A DNA stretch of 64,000 nucleotides from Drosophila pseudoobscura (Eukaryota > Arthropoda > Insecta > Diptera > Drosophilidae), in assembly GCF_009870125.1 (NCBI RefSeq), contig NC_046681.1, forward strand, positions 24,884,001 through 24,948,000, in the 5' to 3' direction. This document shows, piece by piece, positions 29,888 through 40,700 of the stretch. Position numbers and translations under genes: made by a program. Position 1 is the first letter of the stretch. Each line of letters opens with the position of its first letter. Under the pieces are notes generated by a model. The model saw nothing but the letters and a program-made list of their open reading frames with translations, did not search any database and was not told where the DNA came from.

Positions 29888-29901
29888 ATATACTAGGTAT
29901 A
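29888..29901 (+). promoter_or_regulatory. Conserved AT palindrome upstream of first P450
   Basis: The sequence ATATACTAGGTATA lies 138 bases upstream of the first P450 start codon. The identical 14 bases occur 129 bases upstream of the second P450 start (32421-32434), while the surrounding sequence has diverged. Conservation at equal distance suggests a shared promoter or transcription-factor site. The factor is not identified. Confidence 0.5.
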
Positions 29902-30025
29902 CAAAAAATTGTTGATTGCGACTATCAGCATGCGACTGGATCTGAAAGCTACAATATTCTAGGGCCCAGTGGGCTGTGAAAAGCGCCGTGAATCGGATCG
30001 GCGGGGAATATACTATAGCGGAAAC

Positions 30026-31810
30026 ATGTTGATCGCTTTGCTGGGTACTCCTCTCTTGCTGTTGGGGGTGTGGCTGCTCCTCCAACGGCTCAATCGGACG
30101 TACTTTATCCTCTCGCTGACCAGGCGAGTGCGCACCGAGGATGGCAGTCCGCTGGAGAGCAAGGTGGCCGTAATGCCGGGCACAACGCGTTTCGGCAACA
30201 ATCTGGACGTTCTCAACTGTACACCCTGTAATTAGAGATAGTTTCCATGATATCCGCTGTATAAGGCGATACCTAATGGACTCTCCTTGCAGCCAGTTTG
30301 TTCAATTTTTTGCGAGACTCCGCGGCCAAAGCTCAGGGCAGGAACTTTTTGTGGTACTTTCTGTTTGCCCCGATGTACAATGTTATTAGAGCCGAGGAGG
30401 CCGAGGAGATATTCCAGAGCACCAAACTGATAACAAAGAATGTGATCTACGAACTGCTAAGACCCTTCCTGGGAGAGGGTCTTCTAATAAGCACAGGTTT
30501 GTGGTGGAATATTATCGGAAAAGCTCCTATTTTTACCTATTTTTGATATCTTCAATAGATCAGAAATGGCACTCCAGACGCAAGGCATTGACGCCCGCCT
30601 TTCATTTCAATGTTCTGCAATCATTTCTGGCCATCTTCAAGTGAGTGTTCAACCAGTCGCGACTTCTATATAGTGTCTAATCCTCGATGTATTACAGAGA
30701 GGAATGTAACAAGTTGATCAAAGTGCTAGACAAAAAAGTTGACGGGGAACTGGATCTTAACCAGGTCATTCCGCAGTTTACTTTAAATAATATTTGCGGT
30801 AGGTCGTTGTCAAAGTTCAAACGCCAAGCGAACCTTTGTTCTTTAAATACAATATAATTATTTTTCTCGTCTTAGAAACCGCTCTGGGCGTCAAGCTGGA
30901 TGACATGTCGGAGGGCAATCAATATCGAAGAGCCATCCATGCCATTGAAGAAGTCCTGATTCAACGCGTCTGCAATCCGCTTATGTTCTACAACTGGTAC
31001 TTTTTCTTGATCGGCGACTACCGGAAGCAGGTACAGAACCTGCGGATAGTCCACGACTTCTCCAGTCGCATCATCGAGCGCAAGCGACAGCAGTTCAAGC
31101 GGAAGCAGCTCGGAGTCGTGGATGATTTTGGGAAGAAGCAGCGGTACGCCATGCTGGACACCCTCCTGGCGGCTGAGGCGGAGGGGCAGATCGATCATCA
31201 GGGCATCTGCGATGAGGTGAACACCTTCATGTTCGAGGGCTACGACACCACCTCCACGTGCCTCATCTTCACTCTCCTGATGCTGGCCCTCCACGAAGAA
31301 GTTCAGGAGAGGTGCCTGGAGGAGGTGTCTACCCTGCCCGAGGACACGGACTCCATCAGTGTGTTTCAGTTCAATGAACTGGTATTCCTCGAGTGCGTGA
31401 TCAAGGAGTCCCTGCGCATGTTTCCTTCGGTTCCCTTCATTGGTCGTACATGTGTGGAGGAGTGTGTTGTGAATGGCCTCATCTTGCCGAAGGACACGCA
31501 AATCAGTATCCACATCTATGACATCATGAGGGATCCGCGTCACTTTCCGAACCCGCATGAGTTCCAACCAGAACGATTCCTTCCCGAAAACACAGTCGAT
31601 CGTCATCCCTTTGCCTTTGTGCCCTTCAGTGCCGGACAGAGGAACTGCATTGGACAGAAGTTTGCCATTCTGGAGATCAAAGTACTCCTGGCTGCTGTTT
31701 TGAGGAACTTTAGGATTCTGCCAGTCACTCGATTGGAGGATCTAACCTTTGAGAATGGCATTGTGATGAGGACACAGCAGAATGTAAAGGTTAAGTTGGT
31801 GCGAAGGTAG
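30026..31810 (+). CDS. Cyp4ac: Cytochrome P450, CYP4 family (Cyp4ac-like), first copy
   Basis: Five coding exons: 30026-30227, 30293-30496, 30559-30640, 30698-30798, 30876-31810. Joined they give 507 residues, the normal CYP4 length. It starts with a short hydrophobic anchor (residues about 2-18), as for ER-bound P450s facing the cytosol. The I-helix motif EGYDTT (about residue 317), the ExxR motif in KESLRMFP (about 373) and the heme loop FSAGQRNCIG (cysteine about 452) are all intact, so the enzyme should be active as an NADPH-P450-reductase-dependent monooxygenase. The CYP4 family often acts on fatty acids and xenobiotics; the substrate here is unknown. All introns are GT..AG and 62-77 bases long except none exceeding 80. 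Exon phases match the downstream copy exactly. The Cyp4ac name rests on family resemblance and on neighbouring Bub1, as in D. melanogaster 25D. Confidence 0.88.
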
Positions 31811-32420
31811 AGGAGAATTGCGAAAACTTCATTGCCAAAGATAGTACCAAAAATTAATTATAAATGAATTATAATTAAAGTAAATTTTTTCTTATTCAAA
31901 CTTCATTCAAAACCTTTTAAACAGAAGTGTTACAGTGCTACATCTACTATTTAAAAGGGGATATTTAATGTCTAGACTATTTTATACCTCTCAAAAATAA
32001 ACCAAAGAATGTTTGGAGTACCAGTATTGGTTGTTGGCTCTTCGTTTAACTGATTATCAATTCGGAATTACTGGTGATGTATGTATGTATCAAATGCTTT
32101 CAAATAGAACTGAATCTAAATTTCGAATGCCCCTAAAACATAAAATTTCTTCAGATAGCAGGGACCACTAAGATCTCAGCATGATTTTTCGTCAAAACGT
32201 TCATGAAAAACCCAACATGAATTTCCTACACCAAAAAATATAAATTAAAATTTCTGCTTACGAGGAGTTTTCTACGCGATCCCTACAAAACTATTTGGAA
32301 AACGTGGACTGCATGTTTCACGCAACAATTATAAATATTTATAATTGAAAGTGCCATAGAAATGATTGAAGCCGATCTACCCTTCTAGATCATTTAGATA
32401 ATGGCGTACTTAGACATGTT
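31811..32420. other. Intergenic spacer between the two P450 genes
   Basis: About 0.6 kb of AT-rich DNA. It should hold the 3' UTR of the first P450 (AATAAA occurs near 31996) and the promoter region of the second. No open frame of interest is seen. Confidence 0.6.
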
Positions 32421-32434
32421 ATATACTAGGTATA
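32421..32434 (+). promoter_or_regulatory. Conserved AT palindrome upstream of second P450
   Basis: This is the same 14 bases, ATATACTAGGTATA, as upstream of the first P450, here 129 bases before the start codon. The flanks differ between the two genes, which argues for constraint on the motif. Confidence 0.5.
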
Positions 32435-32549
32435 TGTTCTATTTCTATTTCGCAAACACATTCGTTCATCGACGACAGCCATTTGTAGATTATAGCTTAA
32501 TCTGTGAGGGAGCCTCAAGTCTCTCCCCTGGTCTGTGAAAGCGAAAATA

Positions 32550-34701
32550 ATGTTTGAACTTCTACTCGGTGTACCGCTGATCGTGCTCCTTTGCTGTGTC
32601 CTGCTGCGGCGCCTCAACCGAAAGTACTTCGTCCTGAGCCTATGCAAACGATTGCAAGCCGAGGATGGCAGTCCTCTGGAGAGTAAGATAGCCGTCATGC
32701 CGGGCCGGACTCGGTTCGGCAACAACTTTGATCTGCTCAACTTTACGCCGTGTAAGTGGGACAGACAGCATCCAATCGTGAGACATCTCTGACAGGGAAG
32801 TTTATATTTTCAGCAACCGTCTTTAATTTTATGCGCGACTCGTGTGCCAATGCCCGGGGACGGAACTATCTGTGGTACTTCTTTGGTTCGCCCATGTACA
32901 ATGTCATTCGAGCCGAGGAGGCCGAGGAGATATTCCAGAGCACCAAGCTATTGACAAAGAACGTTGTTTATGATCTGCTAAGACCGTTCCTTGGCGAGGG
33001 TCTGCTCACCAGCACAGGTGTGTGATGCTTCTTCAGTCTCTGTTATTTATACCATTCATTAAATCGCCTTTTTTTCTTTCAGACCAAAAATGGCACGCCA
33101 GGCGCAAGGCTTTGACTCCAGCCTTTCATTTCAATGTTCTACAGTCCTTTCTGGCCATTTTCAAGTGAGTGATTGATTCTGCGAGAGAGGTGTTCGTTTT
33201 TAACGTAGGGCTATTACAGGGAAGAGTGCCACAAGCTGGTCAAAGTGCTGCATGAGAGTGTGGAAAGCGAGGCGCTGGTACTGAATCAGGTCATTCCGCA
33301 GTTTACTTTGAATAATATTTGCGGTAAGTCCAGAGAAACAAATGGAAAATCCGAAAGGAACAGAAGAAACAGTTTTTATATGTTTGGGTTTTAATAATTC
33401 CCCTAAGCGAACGGACACCTTCGATTTGAATTGCACAAGCGAGAACATTCGCCACGAATGAAGCAAATTCTGTATACACGGAAAATTTCCATTCATGAGT
33501 GTATGTTGTATGCAACATCAACGAACGTACTCCTAATGGCACTGTAGTACAATAACTTTGAACCCCCATAAAATAATATATCAGCATGACTGGCCAATTT
33601 CAAGATGGAAATTGCTCCCCAGAGTCCAAGTTCAAATCAAGCAAAGTGTAGTTTGTCGGGTGATAAGAGGCAGTATAATAAGCAGATCATTATTTTCTGA
33701 CTTTATTAGTATCTATAATTTCTTTAAATTATTTATAGTTTTAATATATTCCTATTATAGAGACGGCCCTAGGCGTCAAGCTGGATGATATGGCTGAGGG
33801 TTTCCAATACCGCGAATCGATCCACGCCATCGAAGCAGTCATCCTGCAACGCATTTGCAACCCTTTTCTGTACAACAGTTTGTACTTCTATCTTTACGGC
33901 GACTATCGGAAGCACATAGATAGTCTTAAGATAGCCCACGACTTCTCGAGCAGCATCATCGAGCGTAGACGGAGAGATATCAAGCGCAAGGAACTCGGAG
34001 TCGTGGATGATTTTGGGAAGAAGCAGCGGTACGCCATGCTGGACACCCTCCTGGCGGCTGAGGCGGATGGGCAGATCGATCATCAGGGCATCTGCGATGA
34101 GGTGAACACCTTCATGTTCGAGGGCTACGACACCACCTCCACGTGCCTCATTTTCACTCTCCTGATGCTGTCCCTCCACAAAGATGTTCAAGAGAGGTGT
34201 CTGGAGGAGGTTTCAGCACTCCCTGAGGACACGGACTCCATCAGTGTGTTTCAGTTCAATGAACTGGTATTCCTCGAGTGCGTGATCAAGGAATCCCTGC
34301 GCATGTTCCCTTCGGTTCCCTTCATTGGTCGTCAATGTACGGAGGAGTGTGTCGTGAATGGACTGGTAATGCCGAAGGATACCCATATCAACATTCATAT
34401 ATACGACATCATGAGGGATCCGCGTCACTTTCCGAACCCGAATGCGTTCCAACCAGAACGATTCCTACCCGAAAACACAGTCGATCGTCATCCCTTTGCC
34501 TTTGTGCCCTTCAGTGCCGGACAGAGGAACTGCATTGGACAAAAGTTTGCCATTCTGGAGATCAAAGTACTCCTGGCCGCTGTTTTAAGGAACTTTAAGA
34601 TTCTGCCAGACACACGATTCGAGGATCTCACAATCGAGAATGGCATTGTGTTGAGGACACAGCAGAAGGTGAAAGTGAAATTGGTACAACGGGTGGGATG
34701 A
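32550..34701 (+). CDS. Cyp4ac: Cytochrome P450, CYP4 family (Cyp4ac-like), second copy
   Basis: Five coding exons: 32550-32751, 32814-33017, 33083-33164, 33220-33323, 33761-34701, giving 510 residues. Exon lengths and phases equal those of the upstream copy, except one extra codon in exon 4 and two at the C-terminus. The N-terminal anchor, the I-helix EGYDTT, the ExxR in KESLRMFP and the heme loop FSAGQRNCIG are intact. Intron 4 is 437 bases against 77 in the first copy, so it has gained sequence. The first ATG was chosen because it directly precedes the hydrophobic anchor and aligns with the first gene. Exon 5 contains a long block almost identical to the first copy, unlike the diverged N-terminus. 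Same likely role and location (ER membrane) as its neighbour. Confidence 0.88.
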
Positions 34702-35640
34702 AATGTTGTTGTGAATATCCCATAGCATCGATCAGGGGAAAGATACAAAACCACATTTTGAATTCATTAATGCCCATTTTCTTATGATATTTTGCGAAAT
34801 AGTCCCCACCTATCAAGGAGATAAGGAGATTTTCTCGCCCAGACAAAAGAGACATTAAATATTCGAGCCAAACGAACGATAGTTGCACGGTATTTTACAT
34901 AAAAGATATAGACGCGAACGACATGGCTCTGTGGCGACACCTGACGACACATTTGTTAAACTGCTATTTAAAAATAAAATAATTCGATTGTTTCCTTACG
35001 CAGATCAGAAATATATATACGTAGATCTATATATTGTAGAATGGGCATATTTGGGAATAGCCATTTCCAAATAATGTTCTGTTCAAGCATGCTAGAAAAT
35101 GCATGTAAAATATAAGAGTGCATGTAGAATGTAGATGTAGGTTCTTTGGAATACACGATACATGCGGACGGAAAGTAAATAGTAATCAGGAAATATATTG
35201 ATGCTTAAACAATTGAATTATGAATAGATATCAATAAATATGGAGCACCATATAAATATATAATAATAAATGGAAATAATGGTATAGTTGGAATTTAGTA
35301 TCTAGACTTGTTGGAACACCATTTTCCAATCAGAACTATACAGGAATGCCTGTTGCTGTCAGGTGGACGAGAAAAAAACGCGGTCCAAAATGGCAGCTAT
35401 GGTTTTCAAACAAATTTTTATCAAGTGCAATGAAATAATTGTATTTAGCAACATAATGCATACCCTTAAACACATAAAACATATAGTTACAGTCAATCTT
35501 AGGATGATTTTCGGTATCCTGGTATCCATTACAACATTAATGGTGAGGCCATGCAAGTGCTGCAACTTTTCTGGCAGCAAATTATTGCAATTTCTTTGTG
35601 GTTGGCCAGTCTATGCCTCAGAGTGCCTTCACAAATCATT
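34702..35640. other. Intergenic DNA downstream of the P450 pair
   Basis: AT-rich sequence with several AATAAA words (for example near 34973 and 35230), likely including the 3' UTR of the second P450. An open frame of 94 codons at 35363-35647 (+) has no recognisable domain, and I do not call it a gene. Confidence 0.5.
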
Positions 35641-35884
35641 AATTTAATTAACTTAATGCCATTTTACGGATCGAATAACAAAACAAACCGCAAACACACA
35701 CAATAGCACGCACACACACATGGCCAAACAAACAAGCCATGAAAAACATGTCGTCCCTGGCCTTTCCCGCCTCATGGTGTTCTTTAATATTACTACTTTC
35801 ACTTATATGGTCTTCAACTTGGGACTCACCACTTATTAGATGCACAAAAACCACAAATACACAAGAAACAAACGAAAAACAGCA

Positions 35885-36000
35885 CATTATTTACTATTGT
35901 TATATGTGACCAATGTGACCGACTTGTCAATAAAATATACCGTCCAACCCTCAGAAATATACTAAAATATATCGTCTCATTTTCAAAATATACCGTAAAT
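35885..36000 (-). promoter_or_regulatory. Leftward-facing housekeeping-type promoter
   Basis: Read on the minus strand, this stretch has GGTATATTTT twice (about 35995 and 35942), two related GTATATTT words, and the pair GGTCACATT / GGTCACATA near 35905-35925. These resemble Drosophila core promoter motifs Ohler 6 and Ohler 1 (the M1BP site), which usually point with the gene. Transcription would start near 35.9 kb and run left. A possible splice donor (AAGTG|GTGAGT) follows near 35825. The attached gene is not clear; a 40-codon frame at 35653-35775 (-) is one weak candidate, and exons farther left another. Confidence 0.5.
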
Positions 36001-37697
36001 ATACTGACGAATTCATACTCTATAATACATATTCCTCGTTTTTGATATTCCGTCGAATATTACTAGCTAGATAGATCTCTCAGTCCTGCCCACATAATTT
36101 TATTCAATTAATGAACCTATTTTCTAATTGACTGGTTTATTTTAAATACTTGCTTTTATAGTTGTTAATATTTTTCTGTTGTTTATCAGATAGAACCGCG
36201 ACTTTTGATTCTACCTATCGATGATGCATGTGCGTAACGAATTCAGCGGAAACCTGCGTTTGTTTTTTAAAATATCTTAGCATCACAATTTTTGCTTTAA
36301 AATTGAAATTAAATTATGTGACAAACACCCCGTAAATTTAACTAAATTTTAAGGTTTTTATTTTTCAGCGAAGGCAGCGTACAATCCATCTGCTTAAATT
36401 TGTACAGCTAAACCGTATTCGAAACATTTGACGAATTAACGCTAGTATACATGGATATTGGAAGACCACTCGGATCCTGTGTAGATTAGCAGCAAGAATA
36501 CTCCATTGTTTTCAAATTTAAATTTAAATTTGTAAATCATAAATGTACCACCAAGGGAACTAGAAGCTTATTATTTTATAAAAACTCAATCGTAATAGGT
36601 TTTTTAAATAATTTTATATTTGGTTTTATATTTTTTGATACTTTTTGTTGATACTTTTAAAAAGTAAATTTCTATTTTGATCGAAAGTATTGGGTTAAGC
36701 AGCGTTGACCACACATGCCATGCATACATAATATTTACTAATGTGTTGAATCGAAATATGTATTACATAGTTAGATAAGGGGGATATTGCATTCCCCTAC
36801 AGATAAACCGCGGGTGCGATTGAAAAATGTTTAACAAAATGTTCGCGTTCGCAAAAGCAATCGAAGAGTATTGGCTAACTTAAATCGCATAAATACAAAA
36901 TACATTCAATTGTGTATAAGATAAGGTGTGGTATGGATTACAGATGTACAGGTCTTTTTTCGTTACATATTATATCAATATCATAGATCATTTTGTTTGT
37001 TTGTTTGTTTGTTCTACCAATAAAATTAACAACAATTCCGATGCATTTGGATTGGGCACGTGATAAACATTTGATAAACGTGGCTTGCCTACTCTCTCTC
37101 AGACGCATAACAATTTTAAAATACTGTTCTTTTGTTCTTTCTTCTAATATAATTATAAGTTAATAGACGTTAACTATTTTTGCGTAGTCAATTATTAAGG
37201 TCAACATTGCAGTAGAATATATAGCGATATCTATATATTGTATATTAAACGAATACGCGCGCGCACGTAAATAGTTTCTCCGTTTAGTTTATGTCGATTA
37301 TTGTGTTACAAATTGGTACATTAGTGTGTGGAGATTGTTCCTCTTTGCGCGTGGGTGAGTTTTTTAGTTACTTGTTTAGAGATATTGTATTTTTTCTTGT
37401 TTTTGTCGATGTGCTGTGGCTCTTTCGTGTCACAAAGAGGCACAGCAGATCGACAAAAACAAAACCAAATACAATAACTCTAAACAACTAAACAACTCTA
37501 AAAACTATTTACGTGTGCTGTGCCTCTTTCGTGTCAAACAACATTCATTTACAAACGACAATGCAGCACGAAAAAACAGATACTAAATTAAGTCTATATA
37601 TATATAACATTCATAACGATACGCTGCATACGGAGTGCATGAGTTCAAGTTCGATGTCTCTCTATTGATTGGTTGATTGGTTGTCTTCTTGTGTCGA
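36001..37697 (-). other. Probable 3' UTR / downstream flank of the ninein-like gene
   Basis: About 1.7 kb of AT-rich DNA downstream of the minus-strand stop codon at 37698. No open frame is convincing. Several minus-strand AATAAA words (TTTATT on +, for example near 36358) could be polyadenylation signals, so the length of the UTR is uncertain. A TTGTTTGT repeat lies near 36992-37012 and an ATCGAT core near 36218. The stretch contains the long hairpin listed separately. Confidence 0.45.
37368..37491. repeat. Long near-perfect inverted repeat (hairpin)
   Basis: Bases 37368-37425 pair with 37434-37491 over 58 positions without bulges. I count 51 pairs and 7 mismatches, around an 8-base loop (CGTGTCAC). 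Either strand could fold. A 22-base direct copy of part of the left arm (37411-37432) recurs at 37515-37536 with one mismatch. If the ninein-like gene's 3' UTR extends this far the hairpin would be transcribed on the minus strand. It could be a miRNA or hpRNA precursor, or the relic of an inverted duplication. Confidence 0.8.
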
Positions 37698-37741
37698 CTA
37701 AGGCATGCCTGGCAATCCGCCGAGGGCGGCACCAACTAGAC

Positions 37742-37775
<34 letters not shown>

Positions 37776-40700
37776 TTGGTGTATTAGGTTCACGCGCGCA
37801 CGCTGCTGCTCCAAGCGCTGCACGGTGGCGGTCAGATGCGAATTCTCCACATACAGATCCTTGACAAGAATATCGGCATTCTGCAGACGTTGCGTCTGAT
37901 CGGCCAGCATAACGCCCTGCGCCTCGATGCGGCCATGCAAATCGTTGAGCTCCACTTGATGCTGACGCCAGGATTCTGAAAGAACAAACCCCAATAAGAA
38001 TTGTGTATTTTCTATTGCCATACCAGCTGAGCCACTCACGCTGCATCAGGGACTCGGTGTATTGCTGCTGCTGCTTGATCACATTTTGCAGATGGCGATT
38101 TCGCAGCTCCAGTTGGTTCAGTCGCTGCTGAAGCGTTGGATGCGTGGTTCGCTGTAATAAATTGAACGTTTAATCATCAAGTTTATCCTTTGGTTACCCC
38201 GCTCCAATGGCTCACCGCATAGGCCTTCTCGAGTACAGGTCTCGCCTCCTGCAACTGTTGCAGTTCCATGACCAAACCGTCACGTTGCAGGCTCAAATCC
38301 TTGATCTGCTCCTTCAGCGACAGCTCAAAGAACTTGAGGCGCTTCAGCTCCTCCTTCAGTACATTGGGACTGCTGCACTTCTCGTGGCTGCGGCACGAAG
38401 CCTTGCTGTTGGACACCACGCTGTGCGTATCGAAGCTCTTGTTGGATGCCGTCGATGAGGTCTCGCAATCGGCTATCTCTCCCTCCGACTGCGCCTGCTG
38501 GGGGCTCTGCGACCGCTTGGGTTTGCTGATTGGTGCCGGTCCGGACGGCCCCGGTTGCGCAGAAGATGATGATCCACTGTTTGTGGGCGACCCACCCGAC
38601 GATGTGCTGTCAAACGGTGTCGTACTAAAGATGGATGTTTCCGAAGTGGTGAGGTTGTTCCTGTTTTCACAGAACATTTAAAAACATTTTTAGATCATTT
38701 GAAAATCCACATAGACCGTAGAAAATATATCAAGTGCATGTGCATGTGCATGTACTGTGCAGAACTATAGGCTATATTTATACAGATTTTTGGAGTTTTG
38801 AAATTCGCCTATTTGAAGGTCGGAAGGATCCATTTTTAACGTGGATCTGGGCACAGAAATTTATCTACAGCCACAACTCGATCTCTCAGACAATAAGATA
38901 TAGAGCACACAGACTCGTCTCTTGATTCGGATCAAGAATATAAAATATAATACTTATTTCGGAAATATCCATTTTGAGACATTTTAAGGAAATACTATGC
39001 AATCGATCGGAATAAATAATTATAGCTTCTTTTTAGTTACTTCAACAATTTTTCATATACAAGAAATGCTTCTTTCGTCTTTCCTAAAGTTCATATCTTT
39101 GCAGAATTTGTAATTGCATTTTTCTAGACTTGGGCCAGTATTTTATCTAATATTTTGTTAAGGTTTACTTTCTATATATTTGTATCGTAAATAAACCCCA
39201 AGATAACGATCCTATATACCATTACTGAATGTTAAAAAATATTTATATTGATCTTAAGAACTAGAGAGAGATTTAATCATAGAGAGAGCAAGATATAGGA
39301 TTGTGGCTCCTGTAACCATTGAACCGAAAACCGAACAAAATACCTAATTTATTGCTGCATAAACTTTAGAAAAAAAACCTATTCTCGCTTAAAATATATT
39401 AACCGATGACGGATTTTATACCAATGTTGTATCAAAAAATCAAAGGGTTCTAAGGCCCTAGAAGCAAGGACCATAAGATCTTAAGCCAGAGTTAGTTTAA
39501 AAATCTTTAAAAATAAAAATAAGATAGTATTGTACAAAAAATGCTGCATTTATATGCTGTTACATTTTCCTTTGTTTTTTATATGATTTTACTTATTTAA
39601 AAACTAGCCATTTTCAAACTTTATTAAATATGAATAAATATTCGCTAACTTTATGGACATAAAATGAATCTGCCTAGAATCTGTGGATAATTCTTAAAAA
39701 TTTTTCAAAAATGTACCTACATATTTTACATGTAAAACCCCATCATATGGCACCCAACCTTTCGGCATTATAAATTATATTTATTGGACAAACACATACA
39801 TATATTACGAACTAGTTTAGCCTAAGCTTAGATGTGGTTAAAAATGAGTGATAAAACATATATACAGGATGAGGAAATAGCGTGAGAGACAGACAGAGAT
39901 GGTCATGGAATACTCACCGACTGGTCGCCTTGTGCGAAGGTGAGCCACCCAACATATCGAGAGCACTGCCGCCACTGGTTTCATCTGCTGGCCCTGCTGT
40001 TTGTCCGAAAGTCTTGGCCGGCTCCTGGATGGTGCTCTGCAGCCAGAGGTAGCTGATGGGGGAGCTGGCCGGACTCTTGCCCGCATCGGCGCTCAGTTGG
40101 GCAATCGATTCCGAATTCAGTTCGCAGGCACCGGTAAGGATCTCCACGCTCTCGCCGAGTCGTTGCCGCAGATCCTCGATCTCGCATTGCAGCGTACCAA
40201 TCTCCTGGGACTTCTCCTCCAGCATGCGCACGGTGCTGGAACGTAGCTGGGCGGCCTCGGCCTCCAGTTCGGTGTACTGCTGCTCGAGCATGTCGCGCTC
40301 ATCGATGGGCGAGAGGCGGCCATCCTTGCTGAACTGCTCCTCGTATTCGCGCACCTTCTCCATCAGCTCGGTGAATTTTTTGTCGCTCTCCTGCTGCTCA
40401 TCCTCGTAGATCTGGCGCTCCTTCTCGAACATCTGACGCTCTTCGCCCAACTTCGATTGCCAATAATCCTCGCATTCCTCATATGCGCGCTGCATCTGCT
40501 CCAGACTGCCCTCCAGCTCCTTGCAGCGGCTGTCTGGTGCGGCTCCTGTGGCTGTGGCCGCCTGCAACTTCTCCTCCAATTCTGCAATGCGTTGCTTCAG
40601 GCTGGCCAGCTCCTCGTCGTGGCTCTTGCTACGCTGCAACTCCGAGTTGAGTGCCAGCCAATCGCCGCTGTTGCTGTTGCTATTGTCGCTTAAGTCGCCG

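Noticed and set aside
30872..31606. 244-codon minus-strand frame across the P450 exon
   Set aside because: It is an antisense shadow; the P450 frame has all the family motifs.
35363..35647. 94-codon open frame on + near the orphan promoter
   Set aside because: It faces the wrong way for the promoter, has no domain, and its codon use looks random.
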